Shown: positions 11,456 to 24,512 of the stretch, one piece after another | Position numbering within the stretch: the first letter of the stretch is position 1 | Layout: every line of letters starts with the position of its first letter | From: Chiua virens | Lineage: Eukaryota > Basidiomycota > Agaricomycetes > Boletales > Boletaceae | Direction of reading: 5' to 3' | Assembly: GCA_019787685.1 (NCBI GenBank) | Contig: JAHNUO010000019.1 | Location: 496,001 to 560,000 of the forward strand | Length of the DNA stretch: 64,000 nt | Program-made: the position numbers and the translations under genes | The notes under the pieces: model-generated | What the model was told of the DNA's origin: nothing | Seen by the model: the letters and a program-made list of their open reading frames with translations, nothing else | Databases searched by the model: none

Positions 11456-12128
11456 GCTGAAAGTGGAGGAATCTGCTAGGAATGGTGAGCGATAAAGTTT
11501 GACGGAGTGGGGGTCGTTGCAGATGACATGTCCTGTAGGCATGCGCCCATCATAGCATCGCACGGACAAAAACGTGGACTGCCTTCATGTGCTTTCTTTA
11601 CGTACTGGATACCACTTGGGCTGCTTCTCTTCTTTTGTTGGGTCACCTGGACGCTTTAACGTTGGACGATTGGATGATATTACGTACGATTTTGATGGAC
11701 AAGTGGGATCATGTTACCTCCTATATATGATCTTGTTATTTTGCTTGTCTGAACGGGCACGATCTGCGAAGTCGATCAATAATGATCCAGCCTAAAAATG
11801 GGTTCAACTCACCTTGCCCACGCATCATTATTAATTGGTGAACATGGGAAGTCGATCGATTGAGTATTTCTCAGCGCATCGTCCAACTTTTTGTGGGTTA
11901 GGAGGTTGCGTGCCTCTCTACCTCTCTTCCAACCAACTTCGAGCATGATGGAACGTGAAGGCATCGACAATATAGAAATCACCACGACGATGGCAACAAC
12001 CAAGAGATGCACTGGAGGAAGAACAAGCGCCCAGGACATGACGCGCGTGGGTAAGCTGATGAGCTCTGGCGTACCTTGAGAACACTATAGCCGCGCATCC
12101 TTTCGGCCGTTCTGATATCTAGGCAAGA
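11456..12128. other. Intergenic, nothing recognised
   Basis: Contains the 3' end of the cerato-platanin transcript and the promoter of the WD40-HET gene. No supported gene. Confidence 0.45.
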
Positions 12129-15100
12129 ATGGATTCCAAAGTGCCAGTGCGTCCGAGGCTAAACCACGGTGAGTGGGTGGACAGGACAGTGGGGAGGTTG
12201 GTGGTGATTCGAACACAGGAATCACGCGAATGGAAAACCGATCTTTGTCTCGCGGCAGTCGTGGAGAGCAGAGGAATGGCGAAGGTGAGGGAATTTTTGA
12301 GAAGATCGGAAAGCACAATACTCATGGGTACCAAGAGTCGAATGAAAGCAGTGCCTCTCGGAAAAAGGAGGTCAAACCAATTGAAATCGATGCTCGGGAT
12401 ATGATAGTGTGCATCCTGTTCATCGCAGATGGCAGGCACATCCTGAGCGGCGGCCTAGAAAAAAAGATCCGACGGTGGCGAGGGGAAGACGGCAGAGAGG
12501 TAGGCGCACCAATGGAAGTCGGGAGTCATGTATACAGCATTGCGGTATCACCAGACGGCAAGTGGGTTGTCAGTGGGACGCACAAGGGCCAAATAACGGT
12601 GTGGAATGCGGAGAGTGGTGAAAAGGCAACCGAGTTTAGAGGACACTACGACGAGGTGAACGCGGTGGACATTTCGCCAGACGGGACGAAGATCGTGTCC
12701 GGCTCGCCTGACAAGACTGCCTGTATCTGGTCATTGGCAACTGGTCAGCTACTCATCGGACCATTGCAACACGACCACTTCGTCGTGGCTGCCAAGTTTG
12801 CGCCCAACGGACACCTCATCGCCACCGCCACGTCCGAGCGCAACTCTGTCCGTGCTTATGCTACTCTCAATGGTCGCCTTCTCGTCGACTTCCCAATCCA
12901 AGTCAACTCGGCCGTCAACGGGTCTCTTGCATGGGCTGACGACAGCAGGCAAGTCTTTGCCTTGTCTCAGGACGGTAACATCAACAGTCTCGACATATTC
13001 ACCGGAACGACCCTCGCAAGGTGGCACATTCACAGCAGCAGCAAGCCCAAATGCATCGCCCTAGCAAGCAATGGGACTTTCATCGCAGCTTCCGCGGATT
13101 CATCGGTGTCGTTCTGGGACACTACGACACACCGGCAAATCGGGCCCCTTCTCAAGCACAATGACACCGTTCGGTCCATGGCCATCTCAACGAATTACAA
13201 GATTGTAATTGGCGGAGGCAAGACATTAACGTTGCGGAGTCTCTCTGGTATCCTTCCAGGCTCTCCCTACACTGACAATGTAAGTGTTCCCGGAATCTAA
13301 TATTGGGACGAGTTCACTTAGCATTTCCTCGACTGTAACAGAAAGATATTCAACACAAGAGTACTGAAAAGGCGGACCTCGAACAGAAAATCCAGTCTCT
13401 TCGTGCACGCGATAAGCTTTCGAGTGGGTCCATCGACGCTCTGGCCCCCGGGGTACCCTGACATCTGTATCCTTCAGATGACAAAATTGCTAGTCTGGAA
13501 AAGACAATTCAACGACTCCGAGGCGAGGTTGTCGATGCCCAACGCGCAGCCAGTAAAGAAAAGGATAGCAGGGATGAGACTATCAAGTCATTGCGTGCAG
13601 ACCTCAGCGCACAGGAAGCGAGTTCATGTAAGCTCATTGTCCGCACACTTTCCAACCTCATTGCTTACATCCAGTCTACTCCTAGCAAATCTCAAGAAGA
13701 CAGCCGAAGAACTCTGTACTCAGCTGGCTGACGCAGCCAAACAAGAGGCGGATACCCTCAACGAGATCATCCAGTCGCTCCGCACAAAGGACAAGAATTC
13801 TGGTGCGTTCTTCTATGTTTTCTTTTGCACGTTGTTGACCTTTTGTTTCCACAGACGCTACAATTGCGCGCCTCGAGCAAAAAGTCGACGAACTCCGTGC
13901 TCGGTGTGCCGACTCGCAACACAACAATAGTGTTGTCCAACAACTCCGTGCGCAGCTCACCGATTCCCAGAAGAAAGTAGATGGCCTCACTCGCCTCCTT
14001 CGTATCCATGAACTGAAGCACCAGTGCGAAGCCCTGTATGTTAAGGGCCGGATGGGCGAAACCGCTAAGTCTCTTCTCAAGATCAAGACAAACATGAACG
14101 AGGACATTAACTCCAACAAGATGATTGTGGATTGGATTTCCGGTACGCTTTCTTAATACACTTCTTTAAGATCACATTCGAATTCCACTATCAGAATTCA
14201 CAAGCCGATGTATTGCGACGCTGGAAAAAATTGGTGACAAGGCGTCGAAGGACGAGAAACATGATGAAGCGCTTGCAGCCTACTCCACCGCATTATCCCT
14301 AGGTTCCTCGACTCCGGATGAACTCTTAATCAAGTGGGCGATCACCATGTTGCTTCGTAACTCAACAGACGACGTTGTGCTTGCCGCCGCTCAGGTATGA
14401 ATGACATGATGCTAGGCGCTAGACTCTAACCATCTGTACACAGTTCACGCTTCCGCGAATTACAAACTACCGTGCGATCTGTGATGCCCTTGAATCGAGT
14501 GGTCGTATCACGGAGGCAATGGCATGTTTCCGACAGATGAAGAGTGCACTCGCAGGCGACACAAGCATTCACGATGAAAAGCAATCACGATGGGAAGCTG
14601 GTAAGCAGTTACATAGACATTGTGGTTAACATCGAACTGAATATTTTCAACTAGACTTCCGAGAACGCTGTATCGAGAAGCTAGTAGAGCTTGGTGACAT
14701 TGCTATGGACTCCAAAAAACACGACGAGGCCATTGGATATTATTCGAGTGCGCGATCACTCGATCCGGAGAACCTCAAAGAAATTCTTGTCAAACGAAGC
14801 AAAGGGCTTGCGATGGTGGTCTCATGGGAGAGGGCACTGAGTGATGCTGACGAGGTAACTTGGTGGTCACCTAACACCGGACAGTGCTCAATAACAGAGT
14901 ATACAGGCTATCCAGCTCGATCCCTCTTCCTATCGCGGGCATGAAAGGAGACACGCAGCGTTACATGGGATGAGACGCTACTCAGAAGCCGTGGAAGCGT
15001 TCGACACGATGCTTTTGAAATTCAATGAGTCTCCTGACGAACATATTCGGAGTGAGTCGCTTCCTCCATGTTGTGTGGACCTTCGCACGTGGATTGACCT

Positions 15101-16643
15101 CGCAATTACAATAGAGCTTGGTGAGAAATATTTCGATGCTAGACCCGTGATTCGACGTTTCGTGGACCAGATGATCCATCGTATGCCACGAATACTTATC
15201 GACACTGCCACGGGTCGTCTCAAGGTCAAGGAACAACAAGCGGACGCTTTCGAGACCCTTCCTATCTACCACGAACTGGTATCATCAATGACGACCGAAG
15301 CGGATCATTCGCGCATTTGGAAAGAGGTCAAGGAGTTCTACCGATATGTGATGCTTTCACACACGTGGGAATCTGGCGAACCTCTCTTGCAGAAAGTTGG
15401 ACATACCTCAGTCTACGAACTCGAGGCGTCTCCTGCAAACATTAAGCTGCAGATGTTCTGTTCGCATGTTCGCTCTCTTGGTTTTCGATGGGCATGGAGC
15501 GACACATGTTGTGTAGACAAAGATAACAACGTGGTACTGCAGGAATCGCTGGTCGCCATGTTCACGTGGTATCGCGGCTCTTCCCTTACAATCGTCTACC
15601 TTCGCGGTGTCCCTTCCCAGTCTCAGAAACCCGGTGACCTCCGGGGCAGCCTCTGGAATACTCGGGGATGGACCTACCAAGAGTACGTCGCCGCTGAAAC
15701 AGTTCAGTTCTACACGGAAGACTGGAAACCATACCTTGGTCTATCCTTGTCCAACCACAAAGAGTCGGATCACATCGGCACGGAAATGGAACAAGTGTCG
15801 CAGTTGGCTATACTTCGCCCTGGCCTCGACAGAGTACGAGAGAAACTCTTTAGGGCATCTAAGCGCCGCACGACCTATGTAGAGGACATTGCGTACTCGC
15901 TGCTCGGCATCTTCCATGTCTCTATTCCCGTCATATACGGGGAGGGCAATCGCGCAGTGGGCAGACTTCTTGAACATATCCTGACGGGTTCCGGCGATGT
16001 TACGATACTGGCTTGGACCGGAAGCGTGGGTAGCTACAATAGTTGCCTACCAATGGACCTCACCGTCTACGATCAACTCGAACCGCCACATATTCCGCGA
16101 CTTATTGATATGACCCAAGCAGCTCAAACAGTCACGAAACTGCGTTCATCCCTCGCAGATCTGTCGCTCGCCACGACGCTGTATGATCGGCTTAATGAGC
16201 TTCCTATACCTTCTGTTGCTGCCAGTCGATTGCAGCTCCCCGGGATCATTTTCCCACTCACGGATCTCGTGGATATCTCAGACCTTGCTCCAGCGACCCA
16301 CCTCCGTTCATATCGCGCGATGTCGCCCACGTTCGGGGACATACAGATAAAGACAGTTGACGACCTGACTGGGACAAAAGACCTCTACCTTGTTCATCCT
16401 TGGATCCGACCCTTGCTCGACCAAGAGTTTTCAGCAGAAGGCGCAGGGGAGCTGGACAAGACGGCGCGTGCGCTCCGGTTCGTCGCTCGTCTTCAGCAAC
16501 CGTTCGGGGCACTGTTGTTTGAGCCGCTGTCACGAATAGAGTACAGACGGGTTGCTACAGATAGTCTGATCATTGTTCGGATGCACGAGGAGGTGCGCTT
16601 GGATGAGTTGTTAGACAAGATTCGAACGATCGCGGTGCAGTAG
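12129..16643 (+). CDS. WD40 / coiled-coil / TPR-like / HET domain fusion protein
   Basis: Eleven exons: 12129-12168, 12219-13279, 13342-13423, 13478-13627, 13686-13802, 13855-14142, 14195-14394, 14444-14600, 14655-14854, 14907-15051 and 15115-16643. They sum to 3969 nt, about 1322 residues. Order: WD40 repeats at about 75-360 (SIAVSPDGKWVVSGTHKGQI, AVDISPDGTKIVSGSPDKTA), coiled coil at about 368-540 (QKIQSLRARDK, EKTIQRLRGEV), helical TPR-like repeats at about 580-810, then a HET domain from about residue 890. HET landmarks are YVMLSHTWESGEP, RWAWSDTCCVDKDNN, SLWNTRGWTYQEYVA and EDIAYSLLGIFHVSIPVIYG. HET domains act in heterokaryon incompatibility, and WD40 repeats are often the recognition part. 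The ATG at 12129 is chosen because its 40-nt exon splices in frame. The 63-nt intron at 15052-15114 is open in frame and is inferred from its splice sites and the family pattern. Confidence 0.88.
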
Positions 16644-16890
16644 GATGAGGTTCCTTTTGGTTTTTCGTGGTAATATGGGTTAGCATCGTTCTACATTCTG
16701 TGCATACTTGTTCACGTTCCAGATTTTATCTACATGCAATATTGACTGCTTTGATACTGTGGTCAGAAGTAATTACAAGCGAACTCAATCACAGGTCCGG
16801 GACTTGATCGCAAGTTTCACGTCCGAGTCTCCCACCGAAAATTCGCGATCAAGACTCCCTATATCATGATGATACATACTGAATTATGAG
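16644..16890. other. Short spacer between convergent genes
   Basis: Lies between the stop of the HET gene (plus) and the stop of the broken G1 peptidase (minus). No feature recognised. Confidence 0.4.
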
Positions 16891-17293
16891 CTACGAATTG
16901 CTCGAGACAGACATTAAGACCTGGTTGTTTTGTTCGATATCAAGAATATTAGCTCCAGCAGGCGTGTAAGCCGGTGCCAAAATTGGCCAAAGAGACAAGG
17001 TTGTTATCCACCATGTAATCTTCAACGATCCACTCCGATGACCGCAAAGAGGAGAAGAAGCCAGCCTCGTTGAGACAATCTGACCATTGGTCAGATTTTC
17101 AACTGTTGCAGTCCCCGTCGTCGTGGAGTCCGCGGTAACATTGAGCTTGATGGTGTCTCCAGCTGAAATAGTGATGCCAGGGAAATCGTAGGAGTAGTCT
17201 GGGAACCACTCGCACCACGCTGTTCGAAAAGGAAGCATGAGATAAGCCTACAGTGACATACTACAATCCCTGTAACTTACCTTTATAGGTAGA
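16891..17293 (-). pseudogene. G1 glutamic peptidase (eqolisin), C-terminal half
   Basis: Downstream half of a secreted glutamic endopeptidase gene whose upstream half is at 43453-43886. Reading starts at the insertion point with STYK. A normal intron follows (GTAAGTTA...ACAG), then AWCEWFPDYSYDFPGITISA, TATVENLTNGQIVS and, near the end, ILDIEQNNQVLMSVSSNS and a TAG. The conserved catalytic-Glu motif is present as EWIVEDYMVDNNLVSLANFG but in a shifted frame, so there are at least two further frameshifts between about 17030 and 16960. The gene is therefore broken both by the 26-kb insertion and by small indels. In this family the Gln of ILQTG and the Glu of EWIVE form the active dyad (established knowledge), and the insertion separates them. 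Confidence 0.85.
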
Positions 17294-17516
17294 CGAGGCG
17301 TTTCACCCGAGTCGTTGCCTCGTAAGGTTAATTTTTTGGGGGTTTGTAAAGTTTGGATTTGAATAAGTATAATAGATTTGTTTAGGATATCAAAATTCAA
17401 ATCCACAATCTGTGAAATCAAGTGTCTTTTGTTGTATAGAAGTTTTATTCAGTATCAAGATATATATATTGTGATTGTACAAAAAAGCAAGAGTAAGTAT
17501 AAATATGAAGTAGATA

Positions 17517-20500
17517 TTAAATATTCAAAGTTCTAAAGACTTCTGACCAAACTACATTTGTTACATTGGTATCTTCCTCATGTGGGAATAAGACTTTGAT
17601 GTTTCTAGGGTGAGTACAGCGAGAGAGAGCAACATAGAGTTGACCATGAGAGAAAACAGAAGAACTGAGATTGAGGCCAACATGTCTGAGAGTTTGACCT
17701 TGAGCTTTATTGATGGTCATTGCATAGGCCAGATGGATAGGGAATTGGAGACGACGAAAGGGAACAGGAGAATCTTCTAGACCAGAGTCCAAGGCCATCC
17801 TAGGAATGAAGACCACATTTCCATCACCATTTTCATTGAGAACACGACATTCCAAGATCCTAGGGGTAGATCTCAATAGTCTGAGTCTTGTACCATTGTA
17901 GAGACCATGAAAGGGATCTAGATTGCGCAATAGCATGAGAGGAGCACCAATCTTGAGGTTCAGTTTGTGCAAGGGAAATCCAGAGGGATTGAAGGTATGA
18001 AGAACCTCAGGTTGAATGTAGTCATATTCTCTATCAGTGACAGAGTCAGCACTGAGATAGGTGGATGTTTCTGGAGGAGCAACAGAGTTGAGAATAGTGG
18101 CATTGATTTCATGCATTTGAAGATTTCTAGGGGAGAGAATGGTATGATCCAAGAAGTACTGATCTGGAAGATAATTGTTGCCAGTAATAAGATCAGAGTA
18201 GAGGGCATTGATGAGATCATCCATTGAGTCACCAGCTTTCATATGATCAGGAAGAGCAAGATCACCATCAGTGATGCCTATGTGAAGAAGATGTTGGGCC
18301 CAATTATCAGACTCAGGATCCTGGCCAAGACGCATGTTTTGATGAAGATAGTGGACAGACATGTTGGTCCAAAGGTTGGAATGAGTGAGAGTAGCAGGAA
18401 CAATCTGCTCTCTTGAACCATGTTGAATGACAGGCAAAGTCTGTCTAAAGTCACCACTAAAGAGAATGGTAATACCTCCAAATGGCTGGTTCCTGTTGAG
18501 CAAATCACGAAGAGTACGATCCACAGTCTCAATAACATGACGATGCTGAGAGGCAGCTTCATCCCAGATGATGAGAGAGGTTTGCTGAAGGAGTTGATGA
18601 TTGAGATCATCCTTTTTGATGTTGCAAGTGCTCTGATCATGGCAAGGAATTGGAATCTTGAATCTTGAATGGGCAGTACGACCACCAGGGAGCAGAAGAG
18701 AAGCCAGACCAGTGGATGCAACACAAAGAGCAATTTGACCTCTGGCACGAACAGCAGAAGCAATAAGTTTGGAGAGATAAGTCTTGCCACAACCACCACC
18801 ACTGTGAAGAAAGAACATGGTGCCTTGATTTTGTGCAATGCTATTCATGACAGCATGGTAGAGTGTGGTTTGGTGGGGATTCAAGGTAGTCAAACCTGTT
18901 TGAACAAAGGCTTGAAGCTCCTCTCTATTATAGGCTCTTTGCTCATTGATCAATTGATTGCCTTCAACAATATCCCAAATCTCCTGTGGCAAGGGCATGT
19001 TTTCATAGTCATGAAGGTGCTTTCCATGTCTTCTGAGAGCTTTTGCAATGAGGTATAGGCCATAGTCATAGATCTGATCTTGGGTTGGCTCAGGAATATG
19101 ATATGTGTGAATGAGCTGATAGAGAAGATCATCACAAAGACTATCTCTTGTGGCCTCCCATAAACGATGAGGATCCACAGGAGAGCAATGGACCAGAATG
19201 ATAGTGAAGAGATTGCGTAATTGAGCACCCATCCTAAAATGAGCAGCCTCTTGAAGACATGACAACCATTCTCTATCATCTTGAAGAAGACCATGAGCAC
19301 GACAAGCTTCTTTGAATGTTTCATGAATATGACCATTGACAGTACGAAGATCTTCAAAGGAAGTAGCACCTATGAGAAAAAATGATCAATATTGATCTAT
19401 GTGTGTATAATAAGTAATCTTACCTTTGACCACAGTGAGCAAAAGACGCAAATAGAAAGCCTCTCCAGCAGTGGCAGGAATGGAATACATGCGCCCAATA
19501 GCCTTGTATCTCTGACGAATTTTCCAAACAGCATGGCCTTGATGTCAAACAAACTTCTTGGGAAAGTCTTGATAAAGATAATCATGTGCTCCAGCAGCAA
19601 TGAGATCAGGATCTTGATTTGCCTTGAACCATCCAAGCAGTTGAGTGTCCTTGGCATTGTTGATAACCTCTTGCAAAGCAGCTTCAGCACGAAAGACAAT
19701 ATTTTGCCTGCCTGGAAGATGGACAGAAAGACGATAGATAGCTGGCCATTCCATGTGCATGGGAAACTCAAAGATATTATGGCAAGCTTGGGTGGAGGAG
19801 ATGTATCTGGCATCAAGATAGGAACGAATCTCATCATGACCTTCTGTTTGAATGGTAGCACGATCTGGACCCTTGTAGATATACTTGTGAATATATTTGA
19901 CAGCTTTGATGGAGCCACAGACTTCCAGATTGATGTGACAGTCAAACTGAGTCACCAGCTCCCTTGGATGAGGTACCACATGTCTGTTGTCAAAGGTATT
20001 CTCCCTCTTTTGAATGGTCCTGCCATTGTCAGGGCGAGCATAGTCAGGATACCCATTCTCTTTGATAATGGTGTGAGGAGAAAAGGGCTTGGGAAAGTGT
20101 TTTTTGCAGACATTGTTTTCAAGACACCTCTGAGGAGAGCAAGGACCATGGAGCATGGATCTGGTGATAATGGCATGAAGTTGGGGATAAATCTGAGGAT
20201 CTGGAATTTGGGCAGAGATGATGGCATCAACTTGTTGCACAGTATGAATCTTGTCTGGCCCTTCTAAGAAGATCAAGAGATGCATATGAGGCAGACCACG
20301 CTTCTGGTATTCAATGGTATAGACAAAACCAGCCACACCACCATAGTAGCCATCACGGATCTTCTTAAGCAAAGCTTTCTGCTTGGCATGAAAGACTCTG
20401 GTGACCAGATCAGGCCTATCCACAGCACTTTGACCTATTGTAATACATGGTGATCAGATTGTGGTCAAACACAATGAGTAAGAAAACAAACCTGGGAGCA

Positions 20501-22996
20501 AATTCTGAGTGATCTCTGGCCAGCTTCCATTGGCAGTCATGGTGAGAAATAGGTCTGGCTTTCTATATTCACGACAAATGGCTAGAGAATCTTGAAGAAG
20601 CTGCTGCATATAGCGAGGACCACCCTTATGAGTAGAGGGGAGGATGACACGTCCAATCTGAGCCATATCCTGAACACCATCCAGATGAGCCAAGCAGTCT
20701 TGTAATCCTTGATAGAGATCAGCTCTAAGCTTGGTTTGATTGTTGGCAATCCAAGTGAGATTACACTGGTCAATAGAAGCCCAAGCATCACAGATCAACT
20801 GCTGGAAAAGCCTTCCTCCTTTGAAGAGATTGGGTAATTCTATGTGTGGTGGACGAACATGGAGTCTATAGGCATACCAAAGCAATTGGGTGACATTTTT
20901 GGAGCAATGAGCACGACCATGACGAACATCTTGGAGTGGAATATCCAGGTGCCAGCCTTCCTCACCATGTGGAAAGAAAAGAACATAGTGAAGAGGAAGA
21001 TAGGATGGATGGAGATTGCTGATGCGACGTAGACCACCACCTTGAAGACGAAGGATAATATCACGATCCACTCTTGTATTTTCTTCACCATCACCAGGGA
21101 CAATTGCAGCTATCTCATCCACAGTAGGTAGATTGTATCTTCTGGCATCATCCCCTTGTTGTAAATAGAGTCTCATGTGCACATCAGTATGCTCCTCTGG
21201 AGGTTTGGCCTATATAATTAATATTATTATTAGCTTGTGTGATGAAATTAAAAATACATAAGCTAACCCTCATAATTTCATAGGCTTGTTTATAGAGAGG
21301 GGCATAAGGATGAAGATCTCTGAGAGTTGTATGCAACTCAAGCAAAATGCCAGCATCCAGTTGAGGATTGCGTTGAACACGTCTATTGGTTGCTTCCTCT
21401 GGATCATAGATGTAGAGCTGAGCAAAAGAAGGCTGAAGATCATCTGGTGGTACAAGAGCTCCCATGAGGTGATGAAGTGTGCCATGAATGCGGAATGATG
21501 AGGGTCCAGATCCTTGAATAGCTTGATTGTCCATATTCACACCCACAGAAGTGAAAGCCAAAGTGTTGTTATATTGTCGAATTTTCTTTTTAAACTCTCT
21601 ATGATCTTGTGGGTCATCAAAGAGATCCTGAAGTACACGTGGCCATTGTTGAATAGGAGGCAAAGAGACCTGGCCTTGAAGACAGCAGATGCCAAAGCGA
21701 GGATTATGAACACCAGAGTTTACCAACTTCTCAGAGATAAAGTGAAGAGCATGACAGTTTGGACATTGAACATTCATAGGGCCCAAAGAGTGAATTTGAA
21801 CAGGCTCAGCATATGGTCTTGCACCAGGAGGAACATAAGCAGGTGGTTGAAGATTATGATTGGCATTCTCAGAGTCACTGGAGCTGGGATCAGATGGATC
21901 AGGATCAGGATTGTTAGGATTGGGTGGTGGTGGACTTGGTGATGAATGTCTGGATGAAGAAGAGCTGGAGAGAGGAGTTAAAGGAGACATAGGAGAGCCA
22001 GGAGCTGAATTAGATCTATAATATTACAAATGAGACATATATTAATGAATACAAACAAAAGCTTACTGTTGTCTTGCCTGATCCTGCTGATAATGCTCTG
22101 CTGAGTGTTGACTATGTTCACTCAAAGCCTGTGAAAGCAAGGCTTGAGAGAGCTGTTGAATTTGCTGAAAAGCTTGTTGCTCTTGTTGCTCATGCTCATG
22201 CTGTTGCTGCTGCTCCTGAAGAAGTCTCTGATGATATAAGTTTTGTCTTTGCAAAGCCTCTTGTTGTTCCTGGAGAATCCTTTGCTCATGTAGCTCCTGT
22301 TGCCTCAATAGCTCTTGTTGAACCTCCAATTGTCTTTGATGCTGTAATTCCTGTCTTTGCAACAACTCCTGGTGTAAGTGTATTTGACCAAGATCAGGAC
22401 CAGGATGAGAAGAAGAAGAACGATTGTGTCTTTGATTGCGTCTTCTTTGATGAGCTTGATCAAAGTTTTCCAACAGGCGAGCATTATAATCTATCCTAGC
22501 ACCCATTGCTGGAGGGAAATTCAAAGGTGGTAGAGGTGGTGGCACAAATGCTTGATGATAAGGCAGTGGTTGACCAAGAGGAATAAATGGATGAGAAATA
22601 GCAGGTGGCATTAAAGGTGGTGGTGGTGGTGGTGGTGGTGGTGGGATGTTGGCAGGATGGAACTGATATTGTATTTGATTCCTATGTATACGTTGTATAT
22701 CATGATGTGCAATTTGATGACGGGGTATGCCAGGATATTGATTAACAGGAACAGGAGGATGAAGCTATAATTTATATTTAGTATCTTATAAATTTATATA
22801 ATAGATATGTAACAATTAACTTACTCTCAGGGCAGCAGGTAGACGGCGAGATGGAGGAGAACCAAGCTGACGTTGATCACGTTCAGCTTGGCGAGCAGTA
22901 TTTTGAGCACGCTGAGGAGAAGTAAGAGGAGAAGACCTAATAAAACATTTATATAAAACACTCCTATAGAAAATTTAGAATTTAAAATACTCACAT
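17517..22996 (-). CDS. Helitron Rep-helicase (unit 1)
   Basis: Rolling-circle replication initiator fused to a Pif1-type helicase. Seven exons: 22996-22995, 22936-22825, 22764-22067, 22015-21268, 21209-20492, 20434-19424 and 19369-17517. They sum to 5142 nt, 1713 residues. Order: Pro-rich and Gln-rich coiled coil (to about 270), a Cys-containing Helitron_like_N region (CPNCHALHF near 355), Rep with the HUH motif in RGLPHMHLLIFL (His809, His811) and the tyrosine pair in VKYIHKYIYKG (Tyr940, Tyr944), then helicase. Helicase motifs are Walker A GGGCGKT (1287-1293), IIWDEA, FSGDFRQTLPVI, AMTINKAQGQTL and YVALSRCTHPRNIK. All introns are GT..AG. The coding start is modelled as AT at 22996-22995 joined to G at 22936, giving MSSPLTSPQRAQ. 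No stop or frameshift was seen, so it may be active. Confidence 0.9.
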
Positions 22997-23039
22997 ATCA
23001 AATCAAATCAAGACAGAATATAGCCCAGATAAAAAAGAT

Positions 23040-23170
23040 CCAAGTCCAGAGGAAAAGTCCAGAGAAAGGGTCCAAGTCCAAAGAAAAGGTCCAGGTCTAG
23101 AGAAGGGTCCAGGTCCAGAGAAAGGTCCAGGTCCAGAGAAGGGTCCAGGTCCAAAGAAAGGGTCCAGTCT
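23040..23170. repeat. Minisatellite with 'aggtccaggtccagagaa' units
   Basis: Several imperfect copies of an 18-19-bp unit lie in the promoter-side part of Helitron unit 1. It is not present at the matching place in unit 2, so it is a private expansion of this copy. Confidence 0.7.
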
Positions 23171-23650
23171 TCAGAAAGGTAGTCAAGGATGCACACTAAT
23201 TCCCTTGTTTTACACAGCAGTGCCAAGAGTTAACTAAATGGCAATCAGGGTAGGAGTATGACAGAGCTAAAGGCAAAAGCCTGAGACAAAATGAAAGGTA
23301 ACAGCAAGCAGAAAGTAACAGATCAAAGATCTGCTAGTCTTCTTGACAGCCTCCAATCAAGTCTCTACTCTGTGGTGCAATCAGAGGTCTCAGCCAGAAA
23401 TGGCCTTGACAACCAGCAGACACACAGAGTTGAATCTGTGAAGCTAGGTAGTAAAGACTTGATCACACCTCTTCCCAAACAGCTGATTTTCACTCTCAAC
23501 ACACTGTAGTAAAACAAAGATCAAGTGCCTAATCCAAGAACTCACTTTCACACAAGATTTGATAAAACCTATATTATATTTCCTATGTAGATATGTTAGA
23601 TCATAGAAAAAACATGTACATACCTGTCAAGGATATAATCCAAAGCCCTT

Positions 23651-24085
23651 CACTGAGAAAAGCTGTCCCAGAGACAATACAACAATCTAGATCACAATAT
23701 AATATGTATGTCAATCTACAAGTCACAATATACATGAAGATCAACAAAAAAACCTTTTATCAGCAGCAAAGATCTGTTATCTTGATCATAAATCATAATC
23801 AGACTCTCATATAGCATTGTATAGTAATACACTTACCTTATGAAACCTTGAATTGAAACAGAAAATAGGAAAACAAAGACCTCAAGCAGAGAAAGTGAGT
23901 CCTCCACTGAGAAAAGCTGTCTTAGAGACAACACAACAACCTGGATCACAATATACATCAGTCTACAGGTTACAATATACATAAAGATCAGCAAGAAACC
24001 TCTTATCAACAGCAAAGATCTGTTATCTCAGCTTATCTGATGCCATAGATCATAATCAGACCATCATGTAGCATTATGTAGTGAT
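23651..24085. repeat. Direct repeat, about 180 bp, offset 254 bp
   Basis: The text from 'cactgagaaaagctgtc' at 23651 to 'agcaaagatctgttatc' recurs from 23905, with roughly 85-90% identity by eye. It lies inside Helitron unit 1 upstream of its gene. Confidence 0.7.
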
Positions 24086-24512
24086 GGACTCACCTTATCC
24101 AAGCTATATGTAGCCCTGTGTCAAGTAGGAAACAGGGGAAATGAGATGTCGGGCAGGGGAAGTGACTTTGAGAGGGATATTGATGGGGGGGAAAGGATGA
24201 CAGGTGGCTGTGCTACCGAGACTGAACGGACAACAGATATCGTGTCAGGCAATGCGACAACTGAGTTTGAATTGAAAAAGGAAAAACCACATGGCTAACA
24301 GAAGTTAGCGAAATAACCGAAATAGCCGAAATAGCCGAAATACGCGTCGGGTAAGACTCTCCCACACCCCGTTCTCCGCTCACTTTTTGACGAGGCGTTT
24401 CACCCGAGTCGTTGCCTCGTGAGGCTAGTTTTTTGGGGGGTTGTAAAGTTTGAGTAGGTATAATAGATTGATTTTGGATATGATGGTTACAAATGTATAG
24501 TAGTAGTACAAA

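Larger units (their letters stand above)
17294..24390 (-). mobile_element. Helitron unit 1, autonomous (7097 bp)
   Basis: Carries the complete Rep-helicase gene at 17517-22996. Its left end has the hairpin sequence shared by all units. The right end differs slightly from the others (ccgctcactttttga), so unit 1 is the most divergent at its 5' terminus. Between the gene and the right end (23000-24390) are a minisatellite and a 254-bp-offset direct repeat. As the leftmost unit it touches the host at 17293. Confidence 0.85.

Noticed and set aside
11123..11569. Minus-strand ORF of 148 residues over the cerato-platanin gene
   Set aside because: Antisense shadow of a well-supported gene.
13403..13930. 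ORF of 175 residues in the coiled-coil part of the WD40-HET gene
   Set aside because: It reads through introns of the spliced model and has no domain of its own.
22074..22499. Plus-strand ORF of 141 residues opposite the Gln-rich exon
   Set aside because: Antisense of a CAG/CAA-rich coding repeat (appears as Leu/Ala/Val-rich text).
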